A DNA stretch of 64,000 nt from an uncultured Gammaproteobacteria bacterium (GTDB lineage Bacteria; Pseudomonadota; Gammaproteobacteria; Eutrophobiales; Eutrophobiaceae): the NCBI GenBank assembly GCA_958295485.1, contig OY282354.1, positions 3,248,042 to 3,312,041 on the forward strand, given 5' to 3'. Within the stretch, counting starts at the first letter, position 1. Each line of letters begins with the position of its first letter. Positions 55,714 through 64,000 of the stretch are shown here, in pieces. The notes below the pieces were generated by a model, which searched no databases, was not told the origin of the DNA, and saw only the letters and a program-made list of their open reading frames with translations. A program made the translations under genes and the position numbers.

Positions 55714-56847
55714 TTAGTTGTCTACTCTGACGTCCATGGTGCGACCAATCTCCAGTCGCACTACCTTTTTTGCGAGGTCGATTATCTGCTGAATATTACG
55801 ACGACTATAATTCGTACCCAGCCACCACCCAGGAAAAATTTCGTGCGAAAATTGATCGACCAAATCCGGGCGGCCTGGGTATAGCTCGAACTTGTTTCTT
55901 GCCAGGTATTTGCGCTTTCTTCCGTGTTTTCGAGCTGCGAACTTATCAGGGAACTCTGGGTCTGTTTGGGCCAAGAGTTCGAAGACTTTCGCCATGACTG
56001 CTCGCGCAGAACTCTCCCGATATTGTTGACCCTGAAGGGAGAACTGAAATCCCTTGTGCTGCTGTAGCTGTAACCTTGAGGGCGCCGAGCCAATCGTGCC
56101 TGCACCGGCAGAGGACAGAGATCTATTGTGCTGCTTTAGCTGCAACTGTGGATCTATCGGATTTACATCCGTTTGCCTTTCCTGGTTGCTGAGAGTTTGG
56201 AAAAATGCACGACAATCATTTGGACTCGGTTCGTATCCGCAAATGTCTGCCACCTTTTCCGCAAGCATATCCAAAAGAAGTGAATCCTGCTCTTGTAGAA
56301 GGGAAGACCATGCACGTGGTAACGCGGCTTCAATTTCTCGACCCCTCGTTACATCTTTGTAATCCTCCCGCGCTGCTTGGATAGACTCCCCAGAGCATGT
56401 TCGTGAATACTCAATATATCGCCTAAGTCTTTCGCAGCATTGATCAATCTCTCTTTCCAACAGGTCAAGTTTATACACTCGTCTTTCATCGTAATGCCCC
56501 CGCTCTGCAGGTAGGTAAAAGCTCCATTCTCGTCCGTTTGTTAGTATTGCCATCGGAATGCCAGAATGAAAGGCGTATTCAAACAGTTGGCGATCGGCGC
56601 CCTCGGTTTGTCCGATTTGCTTCACTTCAACGAAGACTGCCGGATTGTTCGCTGGATGACAGAGAGCAAAGTCAATACGCTTATTTTCCACGGAAAACTC
56701 CGGTGTGACGACTTCCGTGTCAAATACAGGCCAACCCAAAGCATTCAATACCGGAAGTACTACGCCTTGGGACACCGCGGCTTCCGATCTAAAGCGCCCT
56801 TCAGTCACCGCTTGTTTCACTTGCAGGAGTTGTTCTTCAAGACTCAT
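55714..56847 (-). CDS. Solitary HsdR_N-type PD-(D/E)XK nuclease-like protein
   Basis: 377 residues from ATG 56847 (GGGGTGAAG ~9 nt upstream; the frame extends 23 codons further). N-terminal type I restriction R-subunit fold: SEAAVSQGVVLPVLNALGWP, then Asp59 in RIDFAL, Glu74 and Lys76 in VFVEVKQIG, the PD-(D/E)XK triad, then FEYAFHSGIPMAILTNGREW. No helicase follows, unlike full HsdR. The C-terminal ~80 residues (ELYPGRPDLVDQFSHEIFPG, GTNYSRRNIQQIIDLA) form a separate small domain I do not recognise. No methylase or specificity subunit nearby. A stand-alone defence nuclease is likely but unproven. Convergent with the DUF4143-like remnant, upstream of an IS3. Confidence 0.75.
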   Translation of the reverse strand: MSLEEQLLQVKQAVTEGRFRSEAAVSQGVVLPVLNALGWPVFDTEVVTPEFSVENKRIDFALCHPANNPAVFVEVKQIGQTEGADRQLFEYAFHSGIPMAILTNGREWSFYLPAERGHYDERRVYKLDLLEREIDQCCERLRRYIEYSRTCSGESIQAAREDYKDVTRGREIEAALPRAWSSLLQEQDSLLLDMLAEKVADICGYEPSPNDCRAFFQTLSNQERQTDVNPIDPQLQLKQHNRSLSSAGAGTIGSAPSRLQLQQHKGFQFSLQGQQYRESSARAVMAKVFELLAQTDPEFPDKFAARKHGRKRKYLARNKFELYPGRPDLVDQFSHEIFPGWWLGTNYSRRNIQQIIDLAKKVVRLEIGRTMDVRVDN

Positions 56848-57164
56848 TAATTGCTTCACCCCTTTTCTTGTAATACTCTTGAGATGCGCTTGTGGTTTCG
56901 CTCCCATTTTCCCCACTAACTCGCGGATGCAAGCCGAAGATCAAGTCTCAAGTCAATTTTTGCTTTTTACATCCTTCATAGTTCAAGATCATAGCTGAAA
57001 ATATCCTTTCCTGGCAAATGTTGGATCGATAAAATTACCAGAATTCGTTCAGTCACCGGCAATGGCCAGTTTCTTCTATCTGCTGACCTTGCACCATAAA
57101 ACTGAGCCATTTCAAACTTAGCGATTTTGCCCTATGGTAGCTCCTTAACAGAGAGGAGAGAACC

Positions 57165-57557
57165 ATGAAACGAACCCGTTTTACCGAACCGTAGATCGTG
57201 TCTGCCCTGAAGTTGGCGGAGAGCGGCACTTCAGTGGCGAATGTGTGCCGCAAGTATGGGATCAGTGATGCCACGTTTTACACTTGGCGCAAGAAGTACG
57301 GGGGCCTGGGTGTCTCGGAGTTGCGTCGTCTGCGCGAGTTGGATGCGGAGAACAAGCACCTGAAGCAGCTGGTAGCGGATCTGACCCTGGACAAACACAT
57401 GTTGCAGGAGGTGATCCAAAAAAACTTTAAAGCCGGCAGACCGGCGTGCGTTGGTGGCGTTTTTAATGGCGGCTTTTCAGCTCAGCGAACGTCATGGCTG
57501 TCGGCTATTGCAGTGCCCCCGGTCAACCCAGCGGTACCGTGCTTGTCGTCTGGATGA
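57165..57557 (+). pseudogene. IS3 orfA (HTH), nonsense- and frameshift-disrupted
   Basis: Starts MKRTRFTEP at ATG 57165 with GAGAGGAGAG upstream, then an amber TAG at 57192-57194 where family members have Gln (FTEEQI). The frame resumes IVSALKLAESGTSVANVCRK, KYGISDATFYTWRKKYGG, ENKHLKQLVADLTLDKHMLQ: helix-turn-helix plus leucine zipper. At the A7 tract (57418-57424) one G seems deleted compared with usual AAAAAAAG-C, so orfA runs on to 57557 instead of ending in KKL-stop. Confidence 0.75.
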
Positions 57558-58251
57558 CCGGGGGTTGGCATTGCGTCTAAAGGAACTGGCGCTGGCCCGG
57601 CCGCGGCTTGGCTATCGGCGCCTGCATGTGTTGCTGCAGCGTGAAGGCTGGGCGGTGAATCACAAGCGCATTTACCGCCTGTATTGCGAGGCGGCGTTGT
57701 GGGTACGGATCAAACGGCGGCGGAAACGAGCGGCGGCGATCCGAGGCCCGGCGCCGGCGCCGAGTGCTCCGGGGCAATGCTGGAGTATGGATTTTGTGAC
57801 GGACCGGTTGCTGGATGGTCGGGCGTTTCAGGCCTTGACTGTGGTGGATAACTTTAGTCGGCAAAGTCCATTAATTGAGGTGGCGCAGTCGATGACGTCC
57901 GGCCAGGTGATAGACGCATTGGCGCGGGTGCGCAACCAGCTGGGTTTGCCGTTGATCATTACCTGTGACAACGGCTCGCAGTTCACCAGTCGCCGGCTGG
58001 ATGCCTGGGCGCATGAGAACGAGGTGCGGCTGGACTTTATCCGACCGGGAAAACCCGTTGAAAATGCGTATATTGAGAGTTTCAACGGGCGTTTTCGGGA
58101 TGAATGCTTGAACAGTCACGAGTTTGAATCGCTGGCGGATGCAAGCAGGAAGATCGAAGCCTGGCGGAGCGACTATAATAACCATCGTCCGCACAGTTCT
58201 CTGGGCCAGTTAACGCCGAGGGAATATGCGGATCAATTTCAACCACAATGA
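57451..58251 (+). CDS. IS3 orfB transposase catalytic domain
   Basis: About 267 residues; the reading frame is open upstream to the A7 tract ([16 protein letters not shown]). DDE integrase motifs: Asp in [12 protein letters not shown], Asp in [12 protein letters not shown], Glu in [17 protein letters not shown]3 elements make the active OrfAB by -1 frameshifting at the A-tract; here orfB lies in +1 relative to orfA, so the fusion cannot be made normally. Domain itself looks intact. Confidence 0.85.
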   Translation: MVAFLMAAFQLSERHGCRLLQCPRSTQRYRACRLDDRGLALRLKELALARPRLGYRRLHVLLQREGWAVNHKRIYRLYCEAALWVRIKRRRKRAAAIRGPAPAPSAPGQCWSMDFVTDRLLDGRAFQALTVVDNFSRQSPLIEVAQSMTSGQVIDALARVRNQLGLPLIITCDNGSQFTSRRLDAWAHENEVRLDFIRPGKPVENAYIESFNGRFRDECLNSHEFESLADASRKIEAWRSDYNNHRPHSSLGQLTPREYADQFQPQ

Positions 58252-58312
58252 GCTACCGGGGGATGAATTTCTAAGCGCCGGATGGATCAGCTGCAGGGGG
58301 CAGGTGAATAAT

Positions 58313-58354
58313 AACCCGCACTCTGCAGAAGCAGAATGCGGGTCGTTTTGTTTA
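58313..58354 (-). terminator. Bidirectional hairpin terminator
   Basis: ACCCGCAcTCTGC / GCAGAaTGCGGGT at 58314-58343 followed by T-rich sequence on both strands (TCGTTTTGTTT plus; TTATTATT minus). It lies 18 bp after the small minus-strand gene 58372-58713 and just past the IS end. Confidence 0.7.
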
Positions 58355-58371
58355 GGAGAATGGTTTTTGAG

Positions 58372-58713
58372 CTATCCAGATGGAGCTCGTTTTAAAATAA
58401 AATCTCCCATGGTGCCATTTGATGAACTCCAATTTCCAACTAATTTCCCTTCGTCCTGTAGCTTTGCTTTAGCCTGTACAACGCCTAGCACCATAGTAGG
58501 ACTATGGTTAGGATCGGGGGTTAAAGAAAGTTTAATTTCCTCATCTTGGATCGACCCTTGAATATGGTAGTTATATCTTCCACGAGTCGGTTCATTAAAG
58601 TGTCCATACCCAAACAACCGATTGTTATTTTGGCTAAGCTCAATAGTCATGCTTCCAAGATTAGTAGGGCCTTTGAGTTCACCAGACCAATTTCCAGATA
58701 GATTTTCCATCAT
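58372..58713 (-). CDS. Small beta-rich protein of unknown function
   Basis: 113 residues; GAGGTG ribosome site 6 nt before ATG 58713. The sequence alternates short strands with glycine turns: GNWSGELKGPTNLGSMTIEL, NRLFGYGHF, YNYHIQGSIQDEEIKLSL, and closes with VGNWSSSNGTMGDFILKR. The G.W.G start and GNW...G.F.L.R end suggest an eight-stranded calycin/avidin-like barrel. No signal peptide, so cytoplasmic. I do not recognise a family. It lies in the accessory segment between an IS3 and tRNA-Arg. Confidence 0.65.
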   Translation of the reverse strand: MMENLSGNWSGELKGPTNLGSMTIELSQNNNRLFGYGHFNEPTRGRYNYHIQGSIQDEEIKLSLTPDPNHSPTMVLGVVQAKAKLQDEGKLVGNWSSSNGTMGDFILKRAPSG

Positions 58714-58962
58714 AGCACCTCACAATAATTACAAGTGGGCACCTGACAGGCTGGAAAACCTATGATCAAATAGGTTCGTCAGGCTTGACAAAGTAACCCT
58801 AATGTATGGGGCTAAATGTAAAGAGGGGGGTGGTGTGCAATCACCGCCCCCCTCGGTTCGTACTACCCTTATAGCTTCGCGTATACAGCTTCTTTTGTCA
58901 ACACACTTATTAACTTCTATACGCGTTGCGTTACGTAGAAGCTCTATAATCCTCCAGCGGCT
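58714..58962. other. Intergenic spacer, no gene seen
   Basis: Upstream region of the small beta-rich gene, with a GGGGGG-containing stretch near 58830-58855 and no convincing open frame, RNA or terminator. Confidence 0.5.
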
Positions 58963-59105
58963 CTACGCCGGGCCTATTCCGGGCTTATTCCAACTTAACC
59001 AGAACCTATTGGGCCTTATCCGGTTCTACGCCGGGCTTATTCCGACTTAACCAGAGGTTATTAGGCCTTTTGCGGTTCCACGCCGGGTTTACTCCAGGCT
59101 TAAGG
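58963..59105. repeat. Degenerate tandem repeat near tRNA-Arg
   Basis: Units with CTACGCCGGGCTTATTCC-like cores begin at 58963, 59026 and 59078 (spacing 63 and 52 bp), with ACTTAACCAGA...TTAGGCCTT between. It ends ~100 bp before the tRNA gene. Possibly footprints of past integrations at the tRNA, but no attL/attR pair was found. Confidence 0.7.
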
Positions 59106-59207
59106 GGAACGAAAAGGCGTGTATGAAGAACGATCGTATCTGCAATCGTATGGCGCGCGTGCAGGCGCATTGATGCAAATTTCTTATTTTACTACTTTTC
59201 TGAAATC

Positions 59208-59284
59208 TGGCGCGCCTGACAGGATTCGAACCTGTGACTTCTGCCTTCGGAGGGCAGCACTCTATCCAACTGAGCTACAGGCGC
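59208..59284 (-). tRNA. tRNA-Arg (anticodon CCG)
   Basis: Read on the minus strand: acceptor GCGCCTG pairs with CAGGCGC, D-arm GCTCAGTTGGATAGAGT, anticodon arm CTGCC-CTCCGAA-GGCAG giving CCG, T-arm with GGTTCGAATCC, discriminator G and encoded CCA (77 nt). This tRNA reads CGG codons; tRNA genes are frequent integration sites, which fits the accessory segment to its left. Confidence 0.95.
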
Positions 59285-59486
59285 GTATGGGATGCTCCCT
59301 GTTTTCAGATTATCGGAAATATATGGCCTTGACGCAAGGGCTGACAATCGCAGGCTGCACCGGCTGCGTCCTCGCAAATCCCCAACTACCCCTTATCAGG
59401 GGGAGGATGCCAGTGAAGTCCTCCTGTTGGGAAAGATTCAGGGATTTGGTCTTGGTAAAATTCGGATATTGTCGGATAATGCCCTG

Positions 59487-61574
59487 ATGTTGAGTAAATC
59501 CTCCCAGCCTAACGCGCTCATCAACGAGACCAGCCCCTATTTATTGCAACACGCATACAACCCGGTTGCCTGGCATCCTTGGGGCAAAGATGCCCTGGAG
59601 CTGGCGAAAAAGGAGGAAAAGCCGATATTGCTGTCCGTTGGTTATTCAGCCTGTCATTGGTGCCACGTCATGGCGCATGAATCATTCGAGGATGAAGCAA
59701 CCGCGCGATTGATGAATGAATATTTTGTCAACATCAAGGTGGACCGGGAAGAAAGGCCTGACCTGGATAAAATCTACCAGACCGCGCAACAACTGCTGAC
59801 CGGTCGCACCGGCGGCTGGCCGTTGACCATGTTTTTGATGCCTGAGGGTCACGTGCCGTTCTTCGGCGGCACCTATTTCCCGCCGGCGCCGCGTCACGGT
59901 CTGCCGAGTTTCAAGGATTTACTCGCCAGGATTCACCAGGTTTACCGGGATGAACGCCCTGCCCTGTTAAAACAAAATACGGCGTTTGTCGATAAGTTGA
60001 ACCAGACCCAGGCAACTGCGCCGGCTGATGCAGGTTTGAGCCTGGATACCAGCCCGGTGCGGCGCGGCATTGCCCAGCTGCTGCACGTATTCGACCGCCG
60101 CGAAGGCGGGTTTGGCGGCGCGCCGAAATTTCCCCACCCGGTCAGCCTGGAGTTATCGCTCAATTATTATTTCCATCCCCTGCAACCCTATAAGGCGGAA
60201 GTCCTGAAGAATGCCCGTTTCACCCTGGAAAAAATGGCGCAAGGCGGGATTTATGATCAAATCGGCGGTGGTTTTTGTCGTTATTCAGTGGATGACCAGT
60301 GGCGGATACCTCATTTTGAAAAGATGTTGTATGACAACGGGCCTTTGTTGGCCCTGTACGCCAATGCCTGGCGCATCAGCGGGCAAGGCATTTTTGAACA
60401 AACCGCAAACGAAACGGCGACCTGGGTAATGCGGGAAATGCAATCCCCGGAAGGTGGCTATTTCTCCTCCCTGGACGCGGATTCAGAGGGGGAAGAGGGG
60501 AAATTCTACACTTGGGAACCGGACGAAGCGCAATCCTTGTTGACCGCTGATGAATTCGATTGTTTCTCGCGGCATTTCGGCCTGGATCGGCCCGCCAATT
60601 TTGAAGGTCACTGGCACCTTTACGTTGCGGAAACCCTGGAAGACGTAGCAGCTTCAACGTCACGGGACCGCGCCGAGATCAAACAGCGCATACAAAGCGC
60701 CCGTGAAAAACTTTTCCAGGCCAGGGAAAAGCGCATACGCCCCGGGCGCGATGAAAAAATCCTGACGTCCTGGAACGCCCTGATGATAAAAGGCCTGAGC
60801 GTCGCGGCGATACGCTTGCGGCAACCCGATTATTTTCTATCGGCAGAGCGCTGTCTTGAATTTATTCATTCGAATCTTTGGGATGGAGAGAGACTGACAG
60901 CCACTTACAAGGACGGCAAGGCGCATTTGAACGCCTACCTGGATGACTATGCCTTCCTGATCGATGCCATTGTTCATTTGCTCTCTTACAAGTGGTCAGG
61001 CAAGTGGCTGAATTTTTCGATGAAGCTGGCCGATACCCTGCTTGAACGGTTTTTCGATGCCGAAGACGGCGGTTTCTTTTTCACGTCACACGATCACGAG
61101 GCATTATTGCAACGGCGCAAGGACTTCACGGATGACTCGCTGCCCTCCGGCAACGGCACGGCGGCGGCGGCCTTGCTCAGCCTCGGCCACTTGACGGGCA
61201 GACAGGATTGCCTGGATGCGGCGGAGAAGACGTTGAAGGCGGGCTGGGGGACCCTGGAACACATGCCCCATGCTTGCAACGCCATGTTGTCGGCGCTGAT
61301 GGAATATGCCGACCCCAGGCAGATGATCATCCTTCGTGGCCAGGCGGAAACCATTACGCGCTGGCAGAGGCAATTGGAACAAAACCGGGATATTCGCTCC
61401 TTGGTGTTCGCCATTCCATCCGAAGAACAGGGATTGCCGGACCTCATCAACGAGAAAAAATCCGCCCAGGCGGCGACGGCGTTCATCTGCCAGGGCTTCC
61501 AATGCCTGGAACCCGTCTCCGACCCGGACGAATTACAACAACTCGTACTGCGGGGAAACCAGGGCGGAGGTTAA
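59487..61574 (+). CDS. Thioredoxin-fold DUF255 protein (YyaL/spermatogenesis-associated 20 family)
   Basis: 695 residues from ATG 59487; family starts [21 protein letters not shown]-terminal thioredoxin-like domain with Cys56 and Cys59 in [17 protein letters not shown] and [13 protein letters not shown]; the C-terminal two-thirds are an (alpha/alpha)6 barrel of the six-hairpin glycosidase type ([38 protein letters not shown] [17 protein letters not shown]). Function in the family is not well known; a sugar- or nucleotide-linked redox role is only a guess. An upstream in-frame extension reaches the tRNA region and is unlikely. Confidence 0.88.
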   Translation: MLSKSSQPNALINETSPYLLQHAYNPVAWHPWGKDALELAKKEEKPILLSVGYSACHWCHVMAHESFEDEATARLMNEYFVNIKVDREERPDLDKIYQTAQQLLTGRTGGWPLTMFLMPEGHVPFFGGTYFPPAPRHGLPSFKDLLARIHQVYRDERPALLKQNTAFVDKLNQTQATAPADAGLSLDTSPVRRGIAQLLHVFDRREGGFGGAPKFPHPVSLELSLNYYFHPLQPYKAEVLKNARFTLEKMAQGGIYDQIGGGFCRYSVDDQWRIPHFEKMLYDNGPLLALYANAWRISGQGIFEQTANETATWVMREMQSPEGGYFSSLDADSEGEEGKFYTWEPDEAQSLLTADEFDCFSRHFGLDRPANFEGHWHLYVAETLEDVAASTSRDRAEIKQRIQSAREKLFQAREKRIRPGRDEKILTSWNALMIKGLSVAAIRLRQPDYFLSAERCLEFIHSNLWDGERLTATYKDGKAHLNAYLDDYAFLIDAIVHLLSYKWSGKWLNFSMKLADTLLERFFDAEDGGFFFTSHDHEALLQRRKDFTDDSLPSGNGTAAAALLSLGHLTGRQDCLDAAEKTLKAGWGTLEHMPHACNAMLSALMEYADPRQMIILRGQAETITRWQRQLEQNRDIRSLVFAIPSEEQGLPDLINEKKSAQAATAFICQGFQCLEPVSDPDELQQLVLRGNQGGG

Positions 61575-61595
61575 AGATTTGAATGGGGAGGTTTT

Positions 61596-61757
61596 ATGGA
61601 CAATGCCTTGCCATTATCGGAAGATTTTTCCATAAAAGACGCTCAATTACCGGATGATATACCCCGCGCTTTTATTTCAGCCTTGATAGATGTGGTCGGC
61701 GCTCAACAACCTGCTGCGCCAGACCAGGGAACTCAGGCGCCTTTATTTCAGCCTTGA
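61596..61757 (+). CDS. Possible small protein, 53 codons
   Basis: ATG at 61596 has a strong GGGGAGG site 5 nt upstream. Reads MDNALPLSEDFSIKDAQLPD ... and ends APLFQP before TGA at 61755-61757. Its 3' part carries a near-exact 29-bp copy (61670-61698) of the end of the convergent HAD gene (61738-61766). It could be a real short gene or debris from that duplication. No homologue recognised. Confidence 0.4.
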   Translation: MDNALPLSEDFSIKDAQLPDDIPRAFISALIDVVGAQQPAAPDQGTQAPLFQP

Positions 61758-62602
61758 TAGGTGTGGCCGGCAAGGGAGATACGCTTGACCATGTTCTCGA
61801 CCACCATGGTTAAAGACCAGGTAAGGGCGGATTTCTCCGAGTAGTCCGCCGGGACCAGGTTGGATACCCGTCCTTCTTCGATAAACCCCCAGGCCCGGTC
61901 CCGCTTTTCACGATCTTCGGCTTTATCGACGTCGTACACGCCGATAGCCATGCCCTGCCCCTTACTCACCAGTGAGAAACAGGGTATATCCGTATAACCA
62001 TCTCCGACCATGATCATCTGGTTAATCGGCACCCGCAGTTTCGGCGGCTCGATCTTACGGTTCACTTCAAACGGCTTGCCGATGAAATCCGGCCCGAAAA
62101 TGCCTTTCTGAACGTGAAAAATATAACGGGTCTTGTCGGTGAAACTGATTATCTTCCTGGGAAACGTGATCCGGCCTTTATCGTCATAATTAAAATCCGA
62201 TGCCCAGATTTCCGTGAATTCATGGGCGATGCGGGTATTTCTCAATATCTCGCCGATGCCGGAGCTGATCAGGTAGAATTCCAGGGAAACCCGGGGATTC
62301 TCCCTCTTGGCAACGTCTCTCAGCCTGTCGAAGATCAATTCAACCCCTGCATATAACGGTAGCTCGCCCCCCCACCGGGCCAAGCTGTCCCTGGTTATCG
62401 GTTCGATTTCGCCGCTGTCGGACTTCTCAATCATCTTGTGGAAATAAGCGGGAACCGGGTCCCACCCGGCATCCATCAAGGGTTGCACTTCCTCCTGCCA
62501 AAATCGGGGGACATCGATACCGACCCGCCCCAGGTAGCCGGAGGTGCTGTCCGGCGCCAGGGTATCGTCAAAGTCAAAAATGATGGCAATTATCTGGTGC
62601 AT
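61748..62602 (-). CDS. HAD-superfamily hydrolase
   Basis: 284 residues. Motif I IIFDFDDTLAPDST with nucleophile Asp10 and Asp12, motif II Ser in YLISSGIGEIL, motif III Lys region and motif IV MVGDGYTDIPCF. A magnesium-dependent phosphatase of the haloacid dehalogenase superfamily; substrate cannot be read from the sequence. Divergent from the adenosine deaminase gene with a 73-bp gap. Its last codons (HTYQG) are duplicated downstream. Confidence 0.88.
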   Translation of the reverse strand: MHQIIAIIFDFDDTLAPDSTSGYLGRVGIDVPRFWQEEVQPLMDAGWDPVPAYFHKMIEKSDSGEIEPITRDSLARWGGELPLYAGVELIFDRLRDVAKRENPRVSLEFYLISSGIGEILRNTRIAHEFTEIWASDFNYDDKGRITFPRKIISFTDKTRYIFHVQKGIFGPDFIGKPFEVNRKIEPPKLRVPINQMIMVGDGYTDIPCFSLVSKGQGMAIGVYDVDKAEDREKRDRAWGFIEEGRVSNLVPADYSEKSALTWSLTMVVENMVKRISLAGHTYQG

Positions 62603-62675
62603 TTATATTCCAGTTGCAATAATCAAATAGTACCGTGAATCTCACCTTAAAGTAAAAAACGATTAATATGAAACA

Positions 62676-63689
62676 ATGAACGTCAACGACATTCCGAAAG
62701 TAGAACTCCATTGTCACCTGGAAGCCTGTTTTCAACCGCAAACGGTGAAAGAGATCGGGCAGACCCTCGGCCTCGATATTCCTGAAGACCCTGAAATCTT
62801 CAAACGGGAGTGGTTGATCACCGAACCGGTGGACAACCTGGAGCAGGCGCTGAAAAAATTCGCCCATATACAGACTTTGTGGGGTTCTGAAGAAACGATT
62901 GAACGGCTGACTTATGAGGCCTGTGAATACGGCGTTGAACAGGGCATCAAAATTTTTGAACTGCGCTACTCGCCGAACTTCATCCAAGGGGCGAATGCCA
63001 AGTTGAGTTTTGAGAAAATCCATGATGCCGTTGTCAGGGGCATCAGCCGGGGCGGACACCTGGATATCGCCGTCGGCTTAATCGGCATAGTGCAAAAAAC
63101 CTTATCCCTGAAGGAAGCGGAATACACCACCGATTTTATCATCGAAAATAAAGAAGCGTTTGTCGGCATCGACATGGCTGACATGGATATCGGCCTTGAA
63201 ATTCGACGCTTTGCGCCGTTGATGGCAAAGGCGAAAAAAGCCGGGTTGCGCGTCACGCTCCATTCGGGAGAAGAAAATGTACCGGAGGCGCCGCAACACG
63301 TGCGTATCGCCATAGAGGAATTAGGCGCCGAAAGGATCGGCCATGGCATACATATTATCCATGACCCCGGGGTAATGGATTTTGTAAAAAAAGAAAACGT
63401 ATTGTTAGAACTCTGTCCCACCAGCAACTGGTTGACCAAATCAGTCCCCGCCGTCAGCCGGCACCCGATACGGAAACTCATGGAAGCCGGCGTCCTGGTA
63501 TCCATAAACTCGGACGACCCGCACCTGTTCGACATTGATTTATGTCATGAGTATGACATCCTCCACAAAGAACTCGGTTTCACCGGGGAAGCATTCAACC
63601 GCATCAACGATAATGCCGCGGCATGCAGCTTTCTGCCGCCGGATGAAAAGCAAAAGGTCTGGCCCCGAAAAATTCCGGCTATCCGCTAA
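62676..63689 (+). CDS. add: Adenosine deaminase
   Basis: 337 residues. Zinc-dependent deamination of adenosine (and 2'-deoxyadenosine) to inosine. Zinc ligands His12 and His14 in ELHCHLEA, catalytic His/Glu in RVTLHSGEENV (Glu), GHGIHI, and the Asp pair in SINSDDPHLFDID. Length normal (E. coli 333). Stop overlaps the stop of the convergent trpF-like fragment. The neighbouring HAD phosphatase could act in the same salvage flow; that is inference. Confidence 0.95.
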   Translation: MNVNDIPKVELHCHLEACFQPQTVKEIGQTLGLDIPEDPEIFKREWLITEPVDNLEQALKKFAHIQTLWGSEETIERLTYEACEYGVEQGIKIFELRYSPNFIQGANAKLSFEKIHDAVVRGISRGGHLDIAVGLIGIVQKTLSLKEAEYTTDFIIENKEAFVGIDMADMDIGLEIRRFAPLMAKAKKAGLRVTLHSGEENVPEAPQHVRIAIEELGAERIGHGIHIIHDPGVMDFVKKENVLLELCPTSNWLTKSVPAVSRHPIRKLMEAGVLVSINSDDPHLFDIDLCHEYDILHKELGFTGEAFNRINDNAAACSFLPPDEKQKVWPRKIPAIR

Positions 63690-63940
63690 CTTCCGGCGCC
63701 GGTTCGCCAGGCGGATTGCGCGGCGGCGATAAAATTCCCTGATTTATCCTTATCCAGTTTGCCATTCGTCCGCACACCGGAACAGACGTCCACGCCATAG
63801 GCCGGCGCCGTTTGAACCGTCTCCCTGACGTTGTCCGGGGTCAGTCCCCCGGCAAGAAATACCGGACAGGCAACGAGCAAACCAGCGCAGAGCAACCATG
63901 AATCGGCTTTATCAACGTCATCAGTCATAGGCCATTTCAA
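63686..63940 (-). pseudogene. trpF-like C-terminal fragment
   Basis: 84 codons (TTG 63940; ATG 63928 also in frame). The last two-thirds, PVFLAGGLTPDNVRETVQTA and YGVDVCSGVRTNG with KLDKDKSGNFI, match the C-terminus of phosphoribosylanthranilate isomerase. The preceding DKADSWLLCAG stands where the ~90-130-residue rest of the barrel, including the usual GGTGKTFDW stretch, should be. So it is either an internally deleted trpF or a stub. Overlaps the gene upstream. Confidence 0.6.
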
Positions 63941-64000
63941 ATGCCTTGAAACGTTTTTCCAGTTCCCACTGCAATTCGGCTTTTTTATTTTCGGCCAGGA
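63921..64000 (-). CDS. Partial gene, 5' end beyond the window
   Basis: Minus-strand frame LAENKKAELQWELEKRFKAF followed by EMAYD and TGA at 63921-63923; the start lies outside. The frame overlaps the trpF-like fragment by ~20 nt. Too short to identify. Confidence 0.45.
   Translation of the reverse strand, partial: LAENKKAELQWELEKRFKAFEMAYD

Larger units (their letters stand above)
57084..58307 (+). mobile_element. IS3-family insertion sequence, inactivated
   Basis: ~1.22 kb. Imperfect terminal inverted repeats: left end TGACCTTGCACCATAAAACT (57084) versus the right end read on the other strand TTCACCTGCCCCCTGCAGCT (58307), sharing CTGA.CCAT and CTTAG further in. It contains orfA and orfB of an IS3 element. 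No flanking target-site duplication is visible (TGC left, ATA right). The 236 bp to its left (56848-57083) hold no gene I can see. Confidence 0.8.

Noticed and set aside
57081..58310. Target-site duplication around the IS3 element
   Set aside because: The 3-nt flanks (TGC and ATA) do not match, so the insertion boundary or a later change is uncertain.

Overview
The window reads as a Gammaproteobacterial chromosome segment. It carries fabA/fabB, the lptD-surA-pdxA-rsmA block, apaG-apaH, comM, cysG, mltF, an rnf/rsx operon, a full-length RsmA, ubiK and a tRNA-Arg with an encoded CCA. I cannot name the species. Most genes are chromosomal housekeeping genes with bacterial starts (ATG, some GTG/TTG) and many 4-nt ATGA overlaps.

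Layout, left to right. 1-2.1 kb: C-terminally cut SNF2/RapA-like helicase of a type common in defence loci. 2.2-4 kb: a cysteine-rich PQQ-propeller-like lipoprotein. 4.2-4.8 kb: first copy of a small membrane-anchored hendecad coiled-coil gene. 5-7.1 kb: fabA and fabB (unsaturated fatty acid synthesis). 7.4-15.4 kb (minus strand): a type I secretion operon (RTX substrate, PrtD-like ABC exporter, HlyD-like adaptor, TolC-like outer membrane protein). 15.9-20.8 kb: TPR protein, solitary egtD, mltF, second coiled-coil copy translationally coupled to msrB. 20.9-24.1 kb (minus): cysG, dcd, apbC. 24.2-30 kb: metG followed by rnfABCDG with no rnfE. 30.2-34.7 kb (minus): RND pump and its adaptor. 34.8-40.3 kb: lptD-surA-pdxA-rsmA. 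40.3-47.1 kb: a small antitoxin-like gene, TRAP permeases without a binding protein, aroE, and an ammonium cluster (torF-type porin, glnK, amtB, glnK, glnK, plus the tail of a lost second amtB) with a good sigma-54 promoter match. 47.6-53.5 kb: ubiK, comM, apaG, apaH, folA-thyA, lgt. 53.5-59.3 kb: an accessory island (hipBA, a degraded ATPase-like gene, a solitary HsdR_N-type nuclease, a doubly broken IS3 element, a small beta-rich protein, tandem repeats) ending at tRNA-Arg(CCG). 59.5-64 kb: thioredoxin-fold DUF255 protein, HAD hydrolase, adenosine deaminase, and a trpF-like stub.

The most unusual traits are: (1) many short local tandem duplications that leave copies of gene ends as debris beside intact genes (tolC, hlyD/tolC junction, amtB, HAD gene, coiled-coil gene, antitoxin start region); (2) a pair of paralogous membrane coiled-coil genes, 15 kb apart, differing by whole 11-residue repeat units; (3) an Rnf operon lacking rnfE whose RnfA has Ser where a cluster-binding Cys is expected; (4) a small defence-like island at a tRNA gene. 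None of these by itself proves a new system; the coiled-coil family and the solitary nuclease are the best leads.
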